DNA of 41,660 nt from an uncultured Lentisphaeria bacterium. Its GTDB lineage: Bacteria; Verrucomicrobiota; Lentisphaeria; Victivallales; UBA1829. The stretch lies in NCBI GenBank assembly GCA_905197955.1, contig CAJKAR010000038.1, forward strand, positions 1 through 41,660. The letters are read 5' to 3'. Below are positions 6,477 to 15,224 of the stretch, in pieces; position 1 is the first letter of the stretch; every line of letters begins with the position of its first letter. The notes below the pieces were generated by a model, which was not told where the DNA came from, ran no database searches, and saw nothing but the letters and a program-made list of their open reading frames with translations. Both the position numbers and the translations under genes were made by a program.

Positions 6477-8423
6477 ATGAAATTTGTCAAAAAGTCTATG
6501 GCTGTGGTGGCTGCGTTAGCTGCTTCTTCGCTTTACGCCGAGGTCCCGGAACTGACTCAGCTGGTCCCGGAGGCAAAAGGGTATGAACTTATCTATAAGC
6601 TGAATCCTCTGGAATACGCTCGAAATGGATATCAGGTGGACAATGGGGATTCCTATTCCGGAACCTTAAAACGTGTCGGCTATCTTCTGAAACTGACTGA
6701 CAAACAGGGCAAAATGACATGGACTTTTGTTTCCATGGATCCGTTTTCTCAGGACTTGAATCAGGTCGGTGTACCAAATGCCGGTTCGGGAATCGTTCAA
6801 ACTTATGTCTCCAATATGGAAGTTTTCGGAAATTCTCCGAATATTAAGACTGGAAAGTTTGAAAAAGGAAATATCGAGTTTTGGCCCAATAATTACGGTG
6901 GCGGTAATTCAAAAAACATTCCTGGAGCTACCGGAGCTTTCGATTTCGGTGATACTGCCGCTGCTCCTGTAAACGGTTATGGTTCCATGCAGGTTCATAA
7001 CTATCTTCAGAAACAGACGGTATTTGCGTTCAATAAGCTGAATGGGAGTAACCAGTGCGATCTGGGTATCGGCAATAATACCGCGAAAGGCGGACATCCG
7101 GACTGGACGTTCTCTTCGGCCGGAAAAAATTATAAAAATGCCGAACTCTATGTGGTCGGAAAATTCGAAAATCTGAAAATCAACAAGGTCGCTAAACTGG
7201 ATACCCAGAAAGTTTTCTGCAACGGGGTCTCCGAAAAGGCTTTTTATGCTCCCGGCGAAGAAATGAAATTCACCGTCAATGTCGATTTCGGAAAGCAGAC
7301 CGTTCCCCCGCGTCCTTATTTTGTCAAATGGGTTCGTACCGGCGATGACGGAAAAAGAACTTCCGGTCAGGAGCAGGTCACGGCGGGAAAACCGATCGTG
7401 ATTAAAACCTCTCTCGACAAGCCCGGTTTTGTCCGTATTCAAGCCTATCTCGTGGACAACAAAGGACGCAATGTCCAGAAGAGAAACTGGAACAAGCAGC
7501 TCGAAAATATCTGCTTCGAAGGCGGCGCAGGCGTTCAGCCGGAAAAACTTCAGCCGGCTGCAGCGGAACCCGCCGATTTCGATGCTTTCTGGGCAAAGCA
7601 GAAGGCAAAACTTGCCGCGGTTCCTGTCAAATATAAGATGGAAAAAGTCAAATCCACGAAAAATGTGGATATCTATGCGGTGACCGTTGATTGTGCCGGA
7701 CCGCGTCCGGTGACCGGATATCTTACTATTCCGGTCGGAGCCAAGGATAAGTCTCTCGGCGCTTACGCATTCTATCAGGGATACGGAACGCCCATTCCGA
7801 AACCTCCTCAGGATGGTCCGCGCAGTCAGATCCGTTTTCATGTGAACGCGCATGGCTGTGATCTCGGAAAAGACGATGCCTATTATAATGATTTCTATGC
7901 CAAAATTAAGTCAAACGGACAGATTTACGCCTTTGATAAAAAGCAGAATTCTGATCCGGAAAACGCTTACTTCAATGGAATGGCTCTCCGCGTTATGCGT
8001 TCGCTTCAGTTCTTGAAGGCGCTTCCACAGTGGAATGGAAAAGAGCTGGTTGTTTCCGGTGGAAGTCAGGGCGGACTGCAGACCATCTGGGCGGCGGCGC
8101 TTGATCCGGATGTCTCCCGCGCAGATTCCTCCATTACATGGTGCTGCGACTTCGCCGGTCCTACCAAGGGGCGTCTCAACGGATGGAGACCCGATTATGT
8201 GCCTGCTCTCAATTATTATGACTCCGTTTTCCATGCAAAACGGATCAAATGCCCAATCGTGATCTCTCGTGCCGGGCTCGGCGATTACGTATGTCCCCCG
8301 TCCGGACTTGCAATCCTTTACAATAATATTCCTTCCGCTCAGAAGAAAATCAACTGGGTGCAGGGATCCACACACGGTTTCGTTCCGAAAAACGCTCAGA
8401 AGTTCGTCGTGGAAAAGAAGTAA
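6477..8423 (+). CDS. Secreted acetylxylan-esterase-like (AXE1/cephalosporin-C deacetylase family) protein
   Basis: An exported alpha/beta hydrolase of 648 residues. The ATG at 6477 was chosen because it follows AAAGGAGATGAG and starts a clear signal peptide (MKFVKKSMAVVAALAASSLYA). The C-terminal half (from about residue 365) is an AXE1 domain: FDAFWAKQKAKLAAVPVKY opening, nucleophile S530 in GGSQGG, probable Asp603 in GLGDYV and His633 in STHGF. Such enzymes remove acetyl groups from xylan or acetylated sugars. The N-terminal ~270 residues (rich in Gly, Asn and aromatics) and a short beta-sandwich-like stretch before the catalytic domain are not recognised and may bind substrate. A strong terminator follows directly. 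Monocistronic by layout. Confidence 0.88.
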   Translation: MKFVKKSMAVVAALAASSLYAEVPELTQLVPEAKGYELIYKLNPLEYARNGYQVDNGDSYSGTLKRVGYLLKLTDKQGKMTWTFVSMDPFSQDLNQVGVPNAGSGIVQTYVSNMEVFGNSPNIKTGKFEKGNIEFWPNNYGGGNSKNIPGATGAFDFGDTAAAPVNGYGSMQVHNYLQKQTVFAFNKLNGSNQCDLGIGNNTAKGGHPDWTFSSAGKNYKNAELYVVGKFENLKINKVAKLDTQKVFCNGVSEKAFYAPGEEMKFTVNVDFGKQTVPPRPYFVKWVRTGDDGKRTSGQEQVTAGKPIVIKTSLDKPGFVRIQAYLVDNKGRNVQKRNWNKQLENICFEGGAGVQPEKLQPAAAEPADFDAFWAKQKAKLAAVPVKYKMEKVKSTKNVDIYAVTVDCAGPRPVTGYLTIPVGAKDKSLGAYAFYQGYGTPIPKPPQDGPRSQIRFHVNAHGCDLGKDDAYYNDFYAKIKSNGQIYAFDKKQNSDPENAYFNGMALRVMRSLQFLKALPQWNGKELVVSGGSQGGLQTIWAAALDPDVSRADSSITWCCDFAGPTKGRLNGWRPDYVPALNYYDSVFHAKRIKCPIVISRAGLGDYVCPPSGLAILYNNIPSAQKKINWVQGSTHGFVPKNAQKFVVEKK

Positions 8424-8443
8424 GAACTCTTGATCTGTAACGG

Positions 8444-8474
8444 AAAAGCGGTCCCGAAAAGGACCGCTTTTTTT
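8444..8474 (+). terminator. Rho-independent terminator after the esterase
   Basis: An 11-bp stem (8444-8454 with 8461-8471, core GCGGTCC/GGACCGC) encloses a six-base loop. The run of T extends to 8474. It lies 21 bp after the esterase stop codon and touches the 3' end of the convergent glycoside hydrolase gene at 8473. Confidence 0.9.
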
Positions 8475-10662
8475 ATGGGGTCGGCGGAGCGAAGCGGATC
8501 GGAAAAGAACTGTCATCCGGAAGATTCAAGATAAGTGGATTCTCCGAAAGAGAAAAACTTCCGCGATGAGGCACCTCATTGCCGAAGATATCCAGGACTC
8601 TGAGAACCGATGGGAGATATACATGTACTGTTTCCTGCGGAAATTTTTTCCAGCAGACTGCAAAATGGCTTCCGTCCCGATGGCGGAAACGATAGCAGGT
8701 GACTCCCGACGGCGTTTTCACTTTTTTCCCATTCCGGCTTCCCGTATACAGGGCGGAAGCAGAGGCATACGCTGCATACATCGCATTCGGAATCGCTTCA
8801 TCCGTAAGAAAAACCGGAGATCCTTTCCAGTTTTCCCGGTCTCCATCCGAGTCCAGAATATGTCGGACTGAAAGCGGGATGCTCTGCATCACTCCTTCAC
8901 CGAAGTCAATGGTAAATCGCCGGAACAGATGGTGTGGTTGCATTCCCGAAAACAGAAGCACTTCCCTGCTGAAATCTTTTGCTTCCGGCGGATCCCACAG
9001 ATAGTAAAGTTCACTGTTCCAGAGCGTTTTTCCTCCACTCTTTTCCCGCAGAAACCGGATGTTCGATGCTGCTGTGGTTTTACTGGTGTCCAGACGCGAA
9101 GAATAGGGGTGAAAACTCAACGCATCGCACTGCGCAAGAGCTCCGGAACTCTTCAACAAGGAGAGATAATGACCGAGTTTGCCATCGTAATCCGCCGTCA
9201 GACATCCTCCGATGACCAAAGCTTCCGGATCCTCTCTCCGGATCTCCTCCGCCGCCAGTTTGACATATTCCACATAATGTTCCGCCGGAATGACTATATT
9301 CGGTTCATTGGTAATCTCATATGCGGCGATCTTTCCTTTGCAATGGGCGGCAAACGCAGAAGCGTATCTTTTCCAATCCGAGTGCGAAGGCAGAACCCCA
9401 TCCCAGCGGGGTTGTTTCGGATTGCGGTACAATTCCCCGCTCCGGATAATGAAATCCGGAAGACGTGACCAGCTCCGCTTCTTGCCTCCGCGGTCCCGCA
9501 GATAGAGCATGTTCCCGAATACCACCATCAGCCGGAATCCCTGTGCTTCCGCAAGAAAAATCTGACGGTCTATCTCCTCCCAGTCAAAGACTCCGGGACT
9601 TTTTTCCATATTTTTCCAGGAGAATGCCGTTCCAAGATTACCGACCCGGAGAAGTGAAATACCGGCATTCCGGCAGAATGACAGACTCTCTTTTACGCTG
9701 CTTCCCGGAAGACAGATGCTGTGGAGCAGGTTCGTCTGATCGTGAGTCCTGCAGGAAAAATCATATTCCAACCCGGTATGATGCGTGGTCCGGAGTGGAA
9801 ACTGCCGCGTCTCCCTCCGCGGAATCACGGCAAATGGAAGGGTGGTGCAGAGTCCGTTTTTTTCCCGGAGTCTCATGTGTCCGAAGCGCTGCGGACGGAT
9901 GGTCAGGATGCGTTTCTGAACTGAATTTGCTGGAAGATGCAGGCGCGTTTCCGGCAGAGAAATCGAATGCTCTGGAAATACGGTGTCTTCCAGAACGAAG
10001 TGGAAGGGGACTTCCTGGTCTTTGGATGTGTAGTTGACCGCTTTCACTGTCAGGGTCAAAGCCTCTTTTTCAATCGAAAGCCGACTGTTCAAGGTGGCTG
10101 ATGCTTCCCACTCCCTGTTCCTCCATTGAAAAGAGGTCGGATATGCACTTTCCTCCAGTTGTACTGCATCAATCCACAACGTGGCTGAATTTGCTTTTCC
10201 ACCCCAGTTTCCCCAGGTGAAGCGGGGAAGATAGTCGGAATCTTCCTGAACCTGGAACGTGCAGTGGAAGCGTTGCCATGCGGATGTGACTGTTACATGC
10301 GATGTCTCCACATACCAGCGGCTGTCGCACTGCGAGATCATCGCTCCGCGAAGAAGAAGGGGCCGATCGCTCCTGGCATACCAGGAGAACGTGTATGTGC
10401 GGCCCTTGCGGAGAGAGAGCAGTCTGGATGTGAGTTCAATGGTGTCTGCATCAGGATTGTCAATCCGGAGACTCTGCCGTCCATGAATTTTGTATTTTCT
10501 ATCTGGAACACCTTTCCGGAAGGAGGACTCTTTCTGTGCAAAACGAACCAGTTTCCAGTCTTCTGTTCCCAGTTCGAAACTGGCATTCCGGAGAAAAGGC
10601 TCTCCGGAAAGAGCGCATAAACTCGCACTCAGGAACACTCCAGTAAGAAAAAAAGATTTCAT
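8473..10662 (-). CDS. Secreted clan GH-A glycoside hydrolase with N-terminal carbohydrate-binding-like domain
   Basis: A 729-residue exported protein. A signal peptide (residues 1-20, ending LCALSG) is followed by a CBM4/9-like jelly-roll region, about 22-175 (NASFELGTEDWKL opening, IDAVQLEESAYPTSF close), and a linker beta domain to about 285. A TIM-barrel domain covers about 310-640. Visible clan GH-A hallmarks are the acid/base E453 in YEITNEPN and the probable nucleophile E551 in LWNSELYY. A C-terminal beta domain closes the protein. The barrel resembles GH39/GH5-type enzymes, but substrate and family cannot be fixed by eye. The start follows AAGGGAAAAG. It lies 18 bp downstream of the pseudopilin gene, presumably co-transcribed with it and controlled by the divergent AraC regulator. 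Confidence 0.87.
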   Translation of the reverse strand: MKSFFLTGVFLSASLCALSGEPFLRNASFELGTEDWKLVRFAQKESSFRKGVPDRKYKIHGRQSLRIDNPDADTIELTSRLLSLRKGRTYTFSWYARSDRPLLLRGAMISQCDSRWYVETSHVTVTSAWQRFHCTFQVQEDSDYLPRFTWGNWGGKANSATLWIDAVQLEESAYPTSFQWRNREWEASATLNSRLSIEKEALTLTVKAVNYTSKDQEVPFHFVLEDTVFPEHSISLPETRLHLPANSVQKRILTIRPQRFGHMRLREKNGLCTTLPFAVIPRRETRQFPLRTTHHTGLEYDFSCRTHDQTNLLHSICLPGSSVKESLSFCRNAGISLLRVGNLGTAFSWKNMEKSPGVFDWEEIDRQIFLAEAQGFRLMVVFGNMLYLRDRGGKKRSWSRLPDFIIRSGELYRNPKQPRWDGVLPSHSDWKRYASAFAAHCKGKIAAYEITNEPNIVIPAEHYVEYVKLAAEEIRREDPEALVIGGCLTADYDGKLGHYLSLLKSSGALAQCDALSFHPYSSRLDTSKTTAASNIRFLREKSGGKTLWNSELYYLWDPPEAKDFSREVLLFSGMQPHHLFRRFTIDFGEGVMQSIPLSVRHILDSDGDRENWKGSPVFLTDEAIPNAMYAAYASASALYTGSRNGKKVKTPSGVTCYRFRHRDGSHFAVCWKKFPQETVHVYLPSVLRVLDIFGNEVPHRGSFSLSENPLILNLPDDSSFPIRFAPPTP

Positions 10663-10680
10663 GACTTTTCCCTTGTATTT

Positions 10681-11457
10681 TTATTGCGGCCAATAAGGAT
10701 AGATACGGCTTTCGCCGCTGGTGATCACTCCGAAACGCCAGATGGCAAGGTAGCTGTCATAGGAATTGCAGCCGAACCGTTCGGGAAAGATATGGCCATC
10801 CACCGCCAGAAGATTGTCGCGAAGCGAATGACGGTACCCGGTGTAGGCATTCAGATTCGTTGAGTTGGAAATATTCATCTCCGGATAGGTGCTTTCCTGA
10901 GAACTGAACTCATAACAGAGCGAATTCAGAGAGTAATTGAAGTCCCGCATGATGGCAATACTGGAGGGGCGTTTGCATTTGGAAAGTCGCCGGGGAGCAT
11001 ATTTATCCGGAGTTTCCTCCTTGCCTGCGAACGCATTCCAGGAGTACGAGGTCAGCGGACTTGTCGAAAGACCGCGTCCGGCAGCGGATGGCCCCCACCA
11101 GCATGTGCGGCTTTCCGCTGTCGGACAGTAGTAAAAGCCGGGGAGCCGTCCACTCTTCGGAAACTCCCCCGAGGCAAGATATGGATACAGCTTGGAGATG
11201 AAATTCGGACGCATCTTGATCGCGGAATCCAGCTTGTTCGAAAAACATGGCTGATAATCCTCATTTTCGCCTGCATACTGCACCAGCGCAAGACCGAATT
11301 GCTTCAGATTCGACGTGCATGAAATCTGCCTGGCCTTCTCCCGGGCGCTGTTCAGGGCAGGCAGAAGAAGACCGGTTAAAATAGCTATGACAGCAATTAC
11401 AATCAATAATTCAATCAATGAAAAATAAACTTTCTTTTCCCATTTTTTCTTTCGCAT
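10681..11457 (-). CDS. Pseudopilin-like protein (prepilin N-terminal motif, H-X9-DG domain, DUF1559-like)
   Basis: A 258-residue protein from the ATG at 11457; a longer frame upstream lacks homology-like sequence. The N-terminus is basic, then FSLIELLIVIAVIAILTGLL with the conserved Glu at position 5 after the cleavage point, then LLPALNSAREKA. This is the type IV pilin/type II secretion signal. The residue before the cleavage site is Tyr, not the usual Gly. Near the C-terminus HSLRDNLLAVDG fits the H-X9-DG processing-associated motif. Such proteins are very abundant in Planctomycetota/Lentisphaerota, and their function is not known. It is the first gene in a pair with the glycoside hydrolase downstream, divergent from an AraC regulator. 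Confidence 0.88.
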   Translation of the reverse strand: MRKKKWEKKVYFSLIELLIVIAVIAILTGLLLPALNSAREKARQISCTSNLKQFGLALVQYAGENEDYQPCFSNKLDSAIKMRPNFISKLYPYLASGEFPKSGRLPGFYYCPTAESRTCWWGPSAAGRGLSTSPLTSYSWNAFAGKEETPDKYAPRRLSKCKRPSSIAIMRDFNYSLNSLCYEFSSQESTYPEMNISNSTNLNAYTGYRHSLRDNLLAVDGHIFPERFGCNSYDSYLAIWRFGVITSGESRIYPYWPQ

Positions 11458-11617
11458 GAATCTGCTCCCGTTGCTTCCGGATTTGAGATTAATTATAGCA
11501 GTTTTTTCAGAGGCCGGACAAGTCCAAAAGGTGCATAAAAATAAACTTTTTGTGCAGAAATATTTGTTTTTCAGAACTTCCGGAATTATGATAGATAAAA
11601 ATAGAAGGAGAATAAAA

Positions 11618-12445
11618 ATGCTCCAGGAACATGTCATTCCGGAAAAAATCCGGCATTACTGCACGGATCTTCCGGTATCCAGTTACGGCCTTTTTTGCGG
11701 CAGGGGAAGCAGCCATAAGATTTCAGATCTGGAAATCTGCATCCGGCTGGGGGATGAGAGCGAATCGGCTGTCGATCATATAAACGGAAAGCGGTGCGTT
11801 ACGCCGTTTCCTCATGTGATTTTGAAGACACCGGATCTGCTCCACAGCTTCTGTTCCACGGGGGAGCGGACCGTTCGTTTTTTTCATTATCCGGCAGAGT
11901 GCAGAATGGTGCTGGAACGGTACGGAATGGATTTTTCCCGTCCGGTCTGGCCGATTGTTTTCACGGAGACGCTTCAGCATTTGTTTGAGGAGGCGGATTC
12001 CTATGCGTCATCTCTGCATGTTGCGGGAGTCCCGGAACGGATTGATGCCATTTTCTGGCGGATTCTGCTGGAACTTTTCCTGTGTCGGGAAAGCATCACC
12101 CGGAAACCGGATTTCAATGAACAGAAAATCCGGGAGGCGGCATCGTATCTGCATTCGCACTGTACAGAGAGGAATAATCTTTCCCGTGTGATTGCCTCGG
12201 TCGGGATGTCCCGGCGTTCGTTCTATTTCTACTGGCGGAAATTTTACTCGCAGTCACCCGCGCAGTTCATTCTTTCCCTGCGGATCCAGCAGGCCAAGTT
12301 CCTGCTGGAAAATACAGACGATTCCATTTCAAGGATCGCGGAGGAACTCAGTTTCTGCAATCCAATCTATTTTATCCGGGCGTTTCGAAAGAAAATCGGC
12401 GAAACTCCGCAGCACTATCGCAGAAGGCTCCGTTCCGGATCCTGA
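11618..12445 (+). CDS. AraC family transcriptional regulator
   Basis: A 275-residue regulator. The ATG at 11618 was chosen for the AGAAGGAG ribosome-binding site 7 bp upstream; longer in-frame extension is unlikely. The N-terminal ~165 residues form a presumed ligand-sensing (cupin-like) domain. The C-terminal ~100 residues hold two helix-turn-helix motifs (NLSRVIASVGMSRRSFYFYW and SISRIAEELSFCNPIYFIRA), ending GETPQHYRRRLR as in AraC/XylS proteins. It is transcribed divergently from the pseudopilin-glycoside hydrolase pair, 160 bp away, so that pair is the obvious target. The sugar sensed is unknown. Confidence 0.93.
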   Translation: MLQEHVIPEKIRHYCTDLPVSSYGLFCGRGSSHKISDLEICIRLGDESESAVDHINGKRCVTPFPHVILKTPDLLHSFCSTGERTVRFFHYPAECRMVLERYGMDFSRPVWPIVFTETLQHLFEEADSYASSLHVAGVPERIDAIFWRILLELFLCRESITRKPDFNEQKIREAASYLHSHCTERNNLSRVIASVGMSRRSFYFYWRKFYSQSPAQFILSLRIQQAKFLLENTDDSISRIAEELSFCNPIYFIRAFRKKIGETPQHYRRRLRSGS

Positions 12446-12546
12446 GGCACTTTACTAGAGAAAGATGAAAATTCTCTGAGAATTTATTTTGTTTGAATTT
12501 GTGCTCAGAAAGATGCGAGAAAGTCGGAAAAAAATTTTGTCCAGAC

Positions 12547-12573
12547 TTGAAATCCTGAAAAATAAGTTATAAT
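12547..12573 (+). promoter_or_regulatory. Possible promoter of the sugar ABC importer operon
   Basis: TTGAAA (12547-12552) and a perfect TATAAT (12568-12573) are separated by 15 bp, slightly short for sigma70. If used, transcription would start near 12580 and leave a leader of about 130 nt before the TPR gene. Confidence 0.4.
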
Positions 12574-12591
12574 ATTAATAAATTTTTTAGC

Positions 12592-12656
12592 ATCCGGTTT
12601 ATTCCTCACAGGGAGAGAGAGGCCTGTGTTGAAATTTTCGATGATGACGGCCGGAT
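12592..12656 (+). promoter_or_regulatory. Potential structured 5' leader of the ABC importer operon
   Basis: Nested inverted repeats lie in the predicted leader. ATCCGG (12592-12597) pairs with CCGGAT (12651-12656), enclosing CACAGG (12607-12612) paired with CCTGTG (12623-12628). No riboswitch class is recognised. The AGGGAGT ribosome-binding site lies about 40 bp downstream. Confidence 0.3.
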
Positions 12657-12708
12657 TTGAAATCAATGGATCAATTTTCCAGAAAACATCACAGGGAGTA
12701 GTTCAACT

Positions 12709-13470
12709 ATGTTGAAACAAATCGGATGCATTGCTTTAACGGCATCTGCACTTCTTGCGTATGGGAACGACATGTTTGAGGCGTATGCTATCAACAATTA
12801 CCCCCAGGCAAGAACCTTGGCAAAAGCCAAAGGCAAGAACGACCCGGAGGCAAGGCTTATTCTTTCTCTTACGAAAGTCTATGACAAATCCTATCCGGAA
12901 AAAGTGGCGATTGAAGGTCTGTATGAACTCGGCGCTTACATGAAGGATAAAGCCAATCCAGCAAAACTCCGCCGAATTGCCGCCCTCAGTTATGCCAGAT
13001 GTGCTCAGCTGATGCAGGATCGTCAGGATATTTACGGAACTGCGGCGGATAAAATCAATTATACGGAAATTTATGACAGCATCATCGAAGAGTATCCGAA
13101 CTCTTCCGATGCCTGTATTGCTCTCTTTTATAAACGTCCCAGTCTGGAAGATATTTCACGTTTCGGTCAGAAGTATCAGGGCGATAAACGGGATCTGGTT
13201 CCGCTTTATCTCTATGCGGCAAACGAGGCAATCAAGACCGATAAGAATTTCAAACTGGCAATCTCCTACCTGGAGGATGCATATCAGTTCGGCATTTCGC
13301 ATCCTTCCGTTCGCCAGGCGACACTGTTCCGAATCGGATTCCTGTATGATAAGAAATTGAACGATTTCAAGAGCGCCGAAAAGTATTACCGGGAATTCAT
13401 CTCCAAGTATCCGCTGGCCAGAAACACCAGAATCATCAAACGATATATGAAAGAACACGGGGTGAAGTAA
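12709..13470 (+). CDS. Secreted TPR-type protein of the ABC importer operon
   Basis: A 253-residue protein with a short signal peptide (MLKQIGCIALTASALLAYG). The mature part is all-helical in character, with TPR/Sel1-like repeats (for example AISYLEDAYQFGI...VRQATLFRIGFLYDKKLNDF, then SAEKYYREFISKYPLA). It is the first gene of the ABC operon, ending 1 bp before the binding-protein gene. TPR proteins scaffold other proteins; here it may assemble with the membrane-anchored binding protein in the periplasm (inference). The precise role is unknown. The start is supported by CAGGGAGTAG upstream. Confidence 0.75.
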   Translation: MLKQIGCIALTASALLAYGNDMFEAYAINNYPQARTLAKAKGKNDPEARLILSLTKVYDKSYPEKVAIEGLYELGAYMKDKANPAKLRRIAALSYARCAQLMQDRQDIYGTAADKINYTEIYDSIIEEYPNSSDACIALFYKRPSLEDISRFGQKYQGDKRDLVPLYLYAANEAIKTDKNFKLAISYLEDAYQFGISHPSVRQATLFRIGFLYDKKLNDFKSAEKYYREFISKYPLARNTRIIKRYMKEHGVK

Positions 13471-13471
13471 G

Positions 13472-15223
13472 ATGGAAGAAAGCCGATTCCAATATATCAT
13501 GAACCGTATCGGGCTCATCCTGCTGGGCATCTTCTATGTTGTTTCCATTATTATGGTGGTAAACAGTGGAGCTGTGGGAAGCGGGATTCTCGGCAAGGAA
13601 AAGCGTCTTACTTTCGCGCACTGGCAGCTGGAAGACGGTTTCCGCGAAGGATTTGAAGATGCAATCAAAGAATATGAACGCATCAAGGCGGAACAGGGTG
13701 TAAAGGTCAAAGTCGTTCAGACAACGGTGCCGGTTCGCGGTTACGCACAGTGGTTCCTGACTCAGCTGATCGGCGGCGATTGCGCCGATGTGATCGAACT
13801 TTCCGGTAACGATGACATCCGCAACCAGTATTTCACTCCGCTGTCCCAGTATCTTGGGTATCCGAATCCCTATAACAAGGGTACTCCGCTGGAAGGAATG
13901 CCTTGGCGCGATACGTTTGCCGATGACATGATTACCGCTCTCAGCCAGCAGTATTCCGAATACTTCGGCGTTTCCACTTTTGTGATGACAACCCGAATGT
14001 ATGTCAACGTGGATCTCTATGAGAAAGCCATGGGACATAAAAGAATGCCTGAAACTTTGCAGGAATGGCTTGATGCTTGCAAAAAAATTCAGGAATATGG
14101 GAAAAAAGTGGATCGGCCCCTGATTCCAATCGGCGTCCGCGGGTTTGACAAGGGAACGATCGGGCAGATCCTGAATCATTACAACGATCAGATCAATGCC
14201 TCTTACAATGATTCGATTTCCGATTACGCCTACGGAACAAGCAACTATGAGATTTACAAGCGGATTGCGGAAAAAGATCCGCGAGTGGATCTCGACCGCT
14301 TCCTCCAGCCGGTGGAAATTACCACGGCAATCGGACGCTACTTTGCAAAAGGTTTTTCTGCCATCGACCTTGAACAAACGAAATTCCTGTTCAATTCCGG
14401 AAATGTCGCCTTTTTCATCGACGGAACGTGGAATGCGTTTTCGATGGTCAACAACTCGAACTTCAAAGTGGATGTCATTCCGATTCCCTCCATCGGGAAA
14501 AAGCCGGGTCTGATTTCCGTGCCGGGAATCAGAGAAGGGGCAAAGTACAACTACCTCGGACGCATGACGGAGGTGGGCGGCGGACTCGGAGGACTGTTCG
14601 GTATTCCGAAATCCACGAAACATCCGGAGCTGGCGCTGGATTTCCTCCATTTTATCACGTCGTACCGGATTAGTCAGCTGACGATGATTCGTCATTCCAA
14701 ATGGCTCTCCCCCCTCAAGAAGGTGGACTATGCCGAGGCGTTTAACGATGAAATCGGCAAAATGTGCCATTGCAAGAACAACAGTGTCAAGACTCTTTCC
14801 CCTGCGGAAAAGAAGGAGCAGGTGGAACTTCTCCAGAAGTGCCGTCCGTATGAAGGCTCCGGATACAGCAACATTACGACAATCAACTCCATCGGAAGCA
14901 AGACGGTCAAGGATAATATCCTTACGTTGGAGACCATGATTATCGAACAGCCGAAGAATCCGAAACAGATTTTCTGGAACACGATCGTCAATCGAGTCCC
15001 AGATGCTCTCCGTGAAATCGAGGAAACCATCATTACGGAAAAACGGACCCACTGGAACAATGACGGCATCCGCACGGCGTTCACGATCGGTGCGCTGGTG
15101 GACAAGAAAACCTATGAGAACAGGATCCGTCTGACGATGGAGGGAATGGTCGGCCGCGTAAAAATGCTGGATGACCTGCTCGAAGTACCCTCGAATTTGA
15201 GAAAACTGGAGGAGATCAAATAA
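13472..15223 (+). CDS. Membrane-anchored extracellular solute-binding protein (family 1, sugar type)
   Basis: A 583-residue substrate-binding component of a carbohydrate ABC importer. Residues 11-33 form an uncleaved-looking transmembrane segment instead of a lipoprotein signal. The periplasmic lobe begins at about residue 45 (KRLTFAHWQLEDGFREGFE) and has family-1 landmarks: GYAQWFLTQLIGGDCADVIEL, an NVDLYEKAMG stretch, FNSGNVAFFIDGTWN and a GGGLGGLFGIPKSTKHPELAL hinge-side motif. It is longer than typical (about 420-450 residues) because of a C-terminal helical extension from about residue 440. It lies in an operon with the upstream TPR gene and two downstream permeases. The substrate is probably an oligosaccharide (inference). 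Confidence 0.87.
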   Translation: MEESRFQYIMNRIGLILLGIFYVVSIIMVVNSGAVGSGILGKEKRLTFAHWQLEDGFREGFEDAIKEYERIKAEQGVKVKVVQTTVPVRGYAQWFLTQLIGGDCADVIELSGNDDIRNQYFTPLSQYLGYPNPYNKGTPLEGMPWRDTFADDMITALSQQYSEYFGVSTFVMTTRMYVNVDLYEKAMGHKRMPETLQEWLDACKKIQEYGKKVDRPLIPIGVRGFDKGTIGQILNHYNDQINASYNDSISDYAYGTSNYEIYKRIAEKDPRVDLDRFLQPVEITTAIGRYFAKGFSAIDLEQTKFLFNSGNVAFFIDGTWNAFSMVNNSNFKVDVIPIPSIGKKPGLISVPGIREGAKYNYLGRMTEVGGGLGGLFGIPKSTKHPELALDFLHFITSYRISQLTMIRHSKWLSPLKKVDYAEAFNDEIGKMCHCKNNSVKTLSPAEKKEQVELLQKCRPYEGSGYSNITTINSIGSKTVKDNILTLETMIIEQPKNPKQIFWNTIVNRVPDALREIEETIITEKRTHWNNDGIRTAFTIGALVDKKTYENRIRLTMEGMVGRVKMLDDLLEVPSNLRKLEEIK

Positions 15224-15224
15224 A

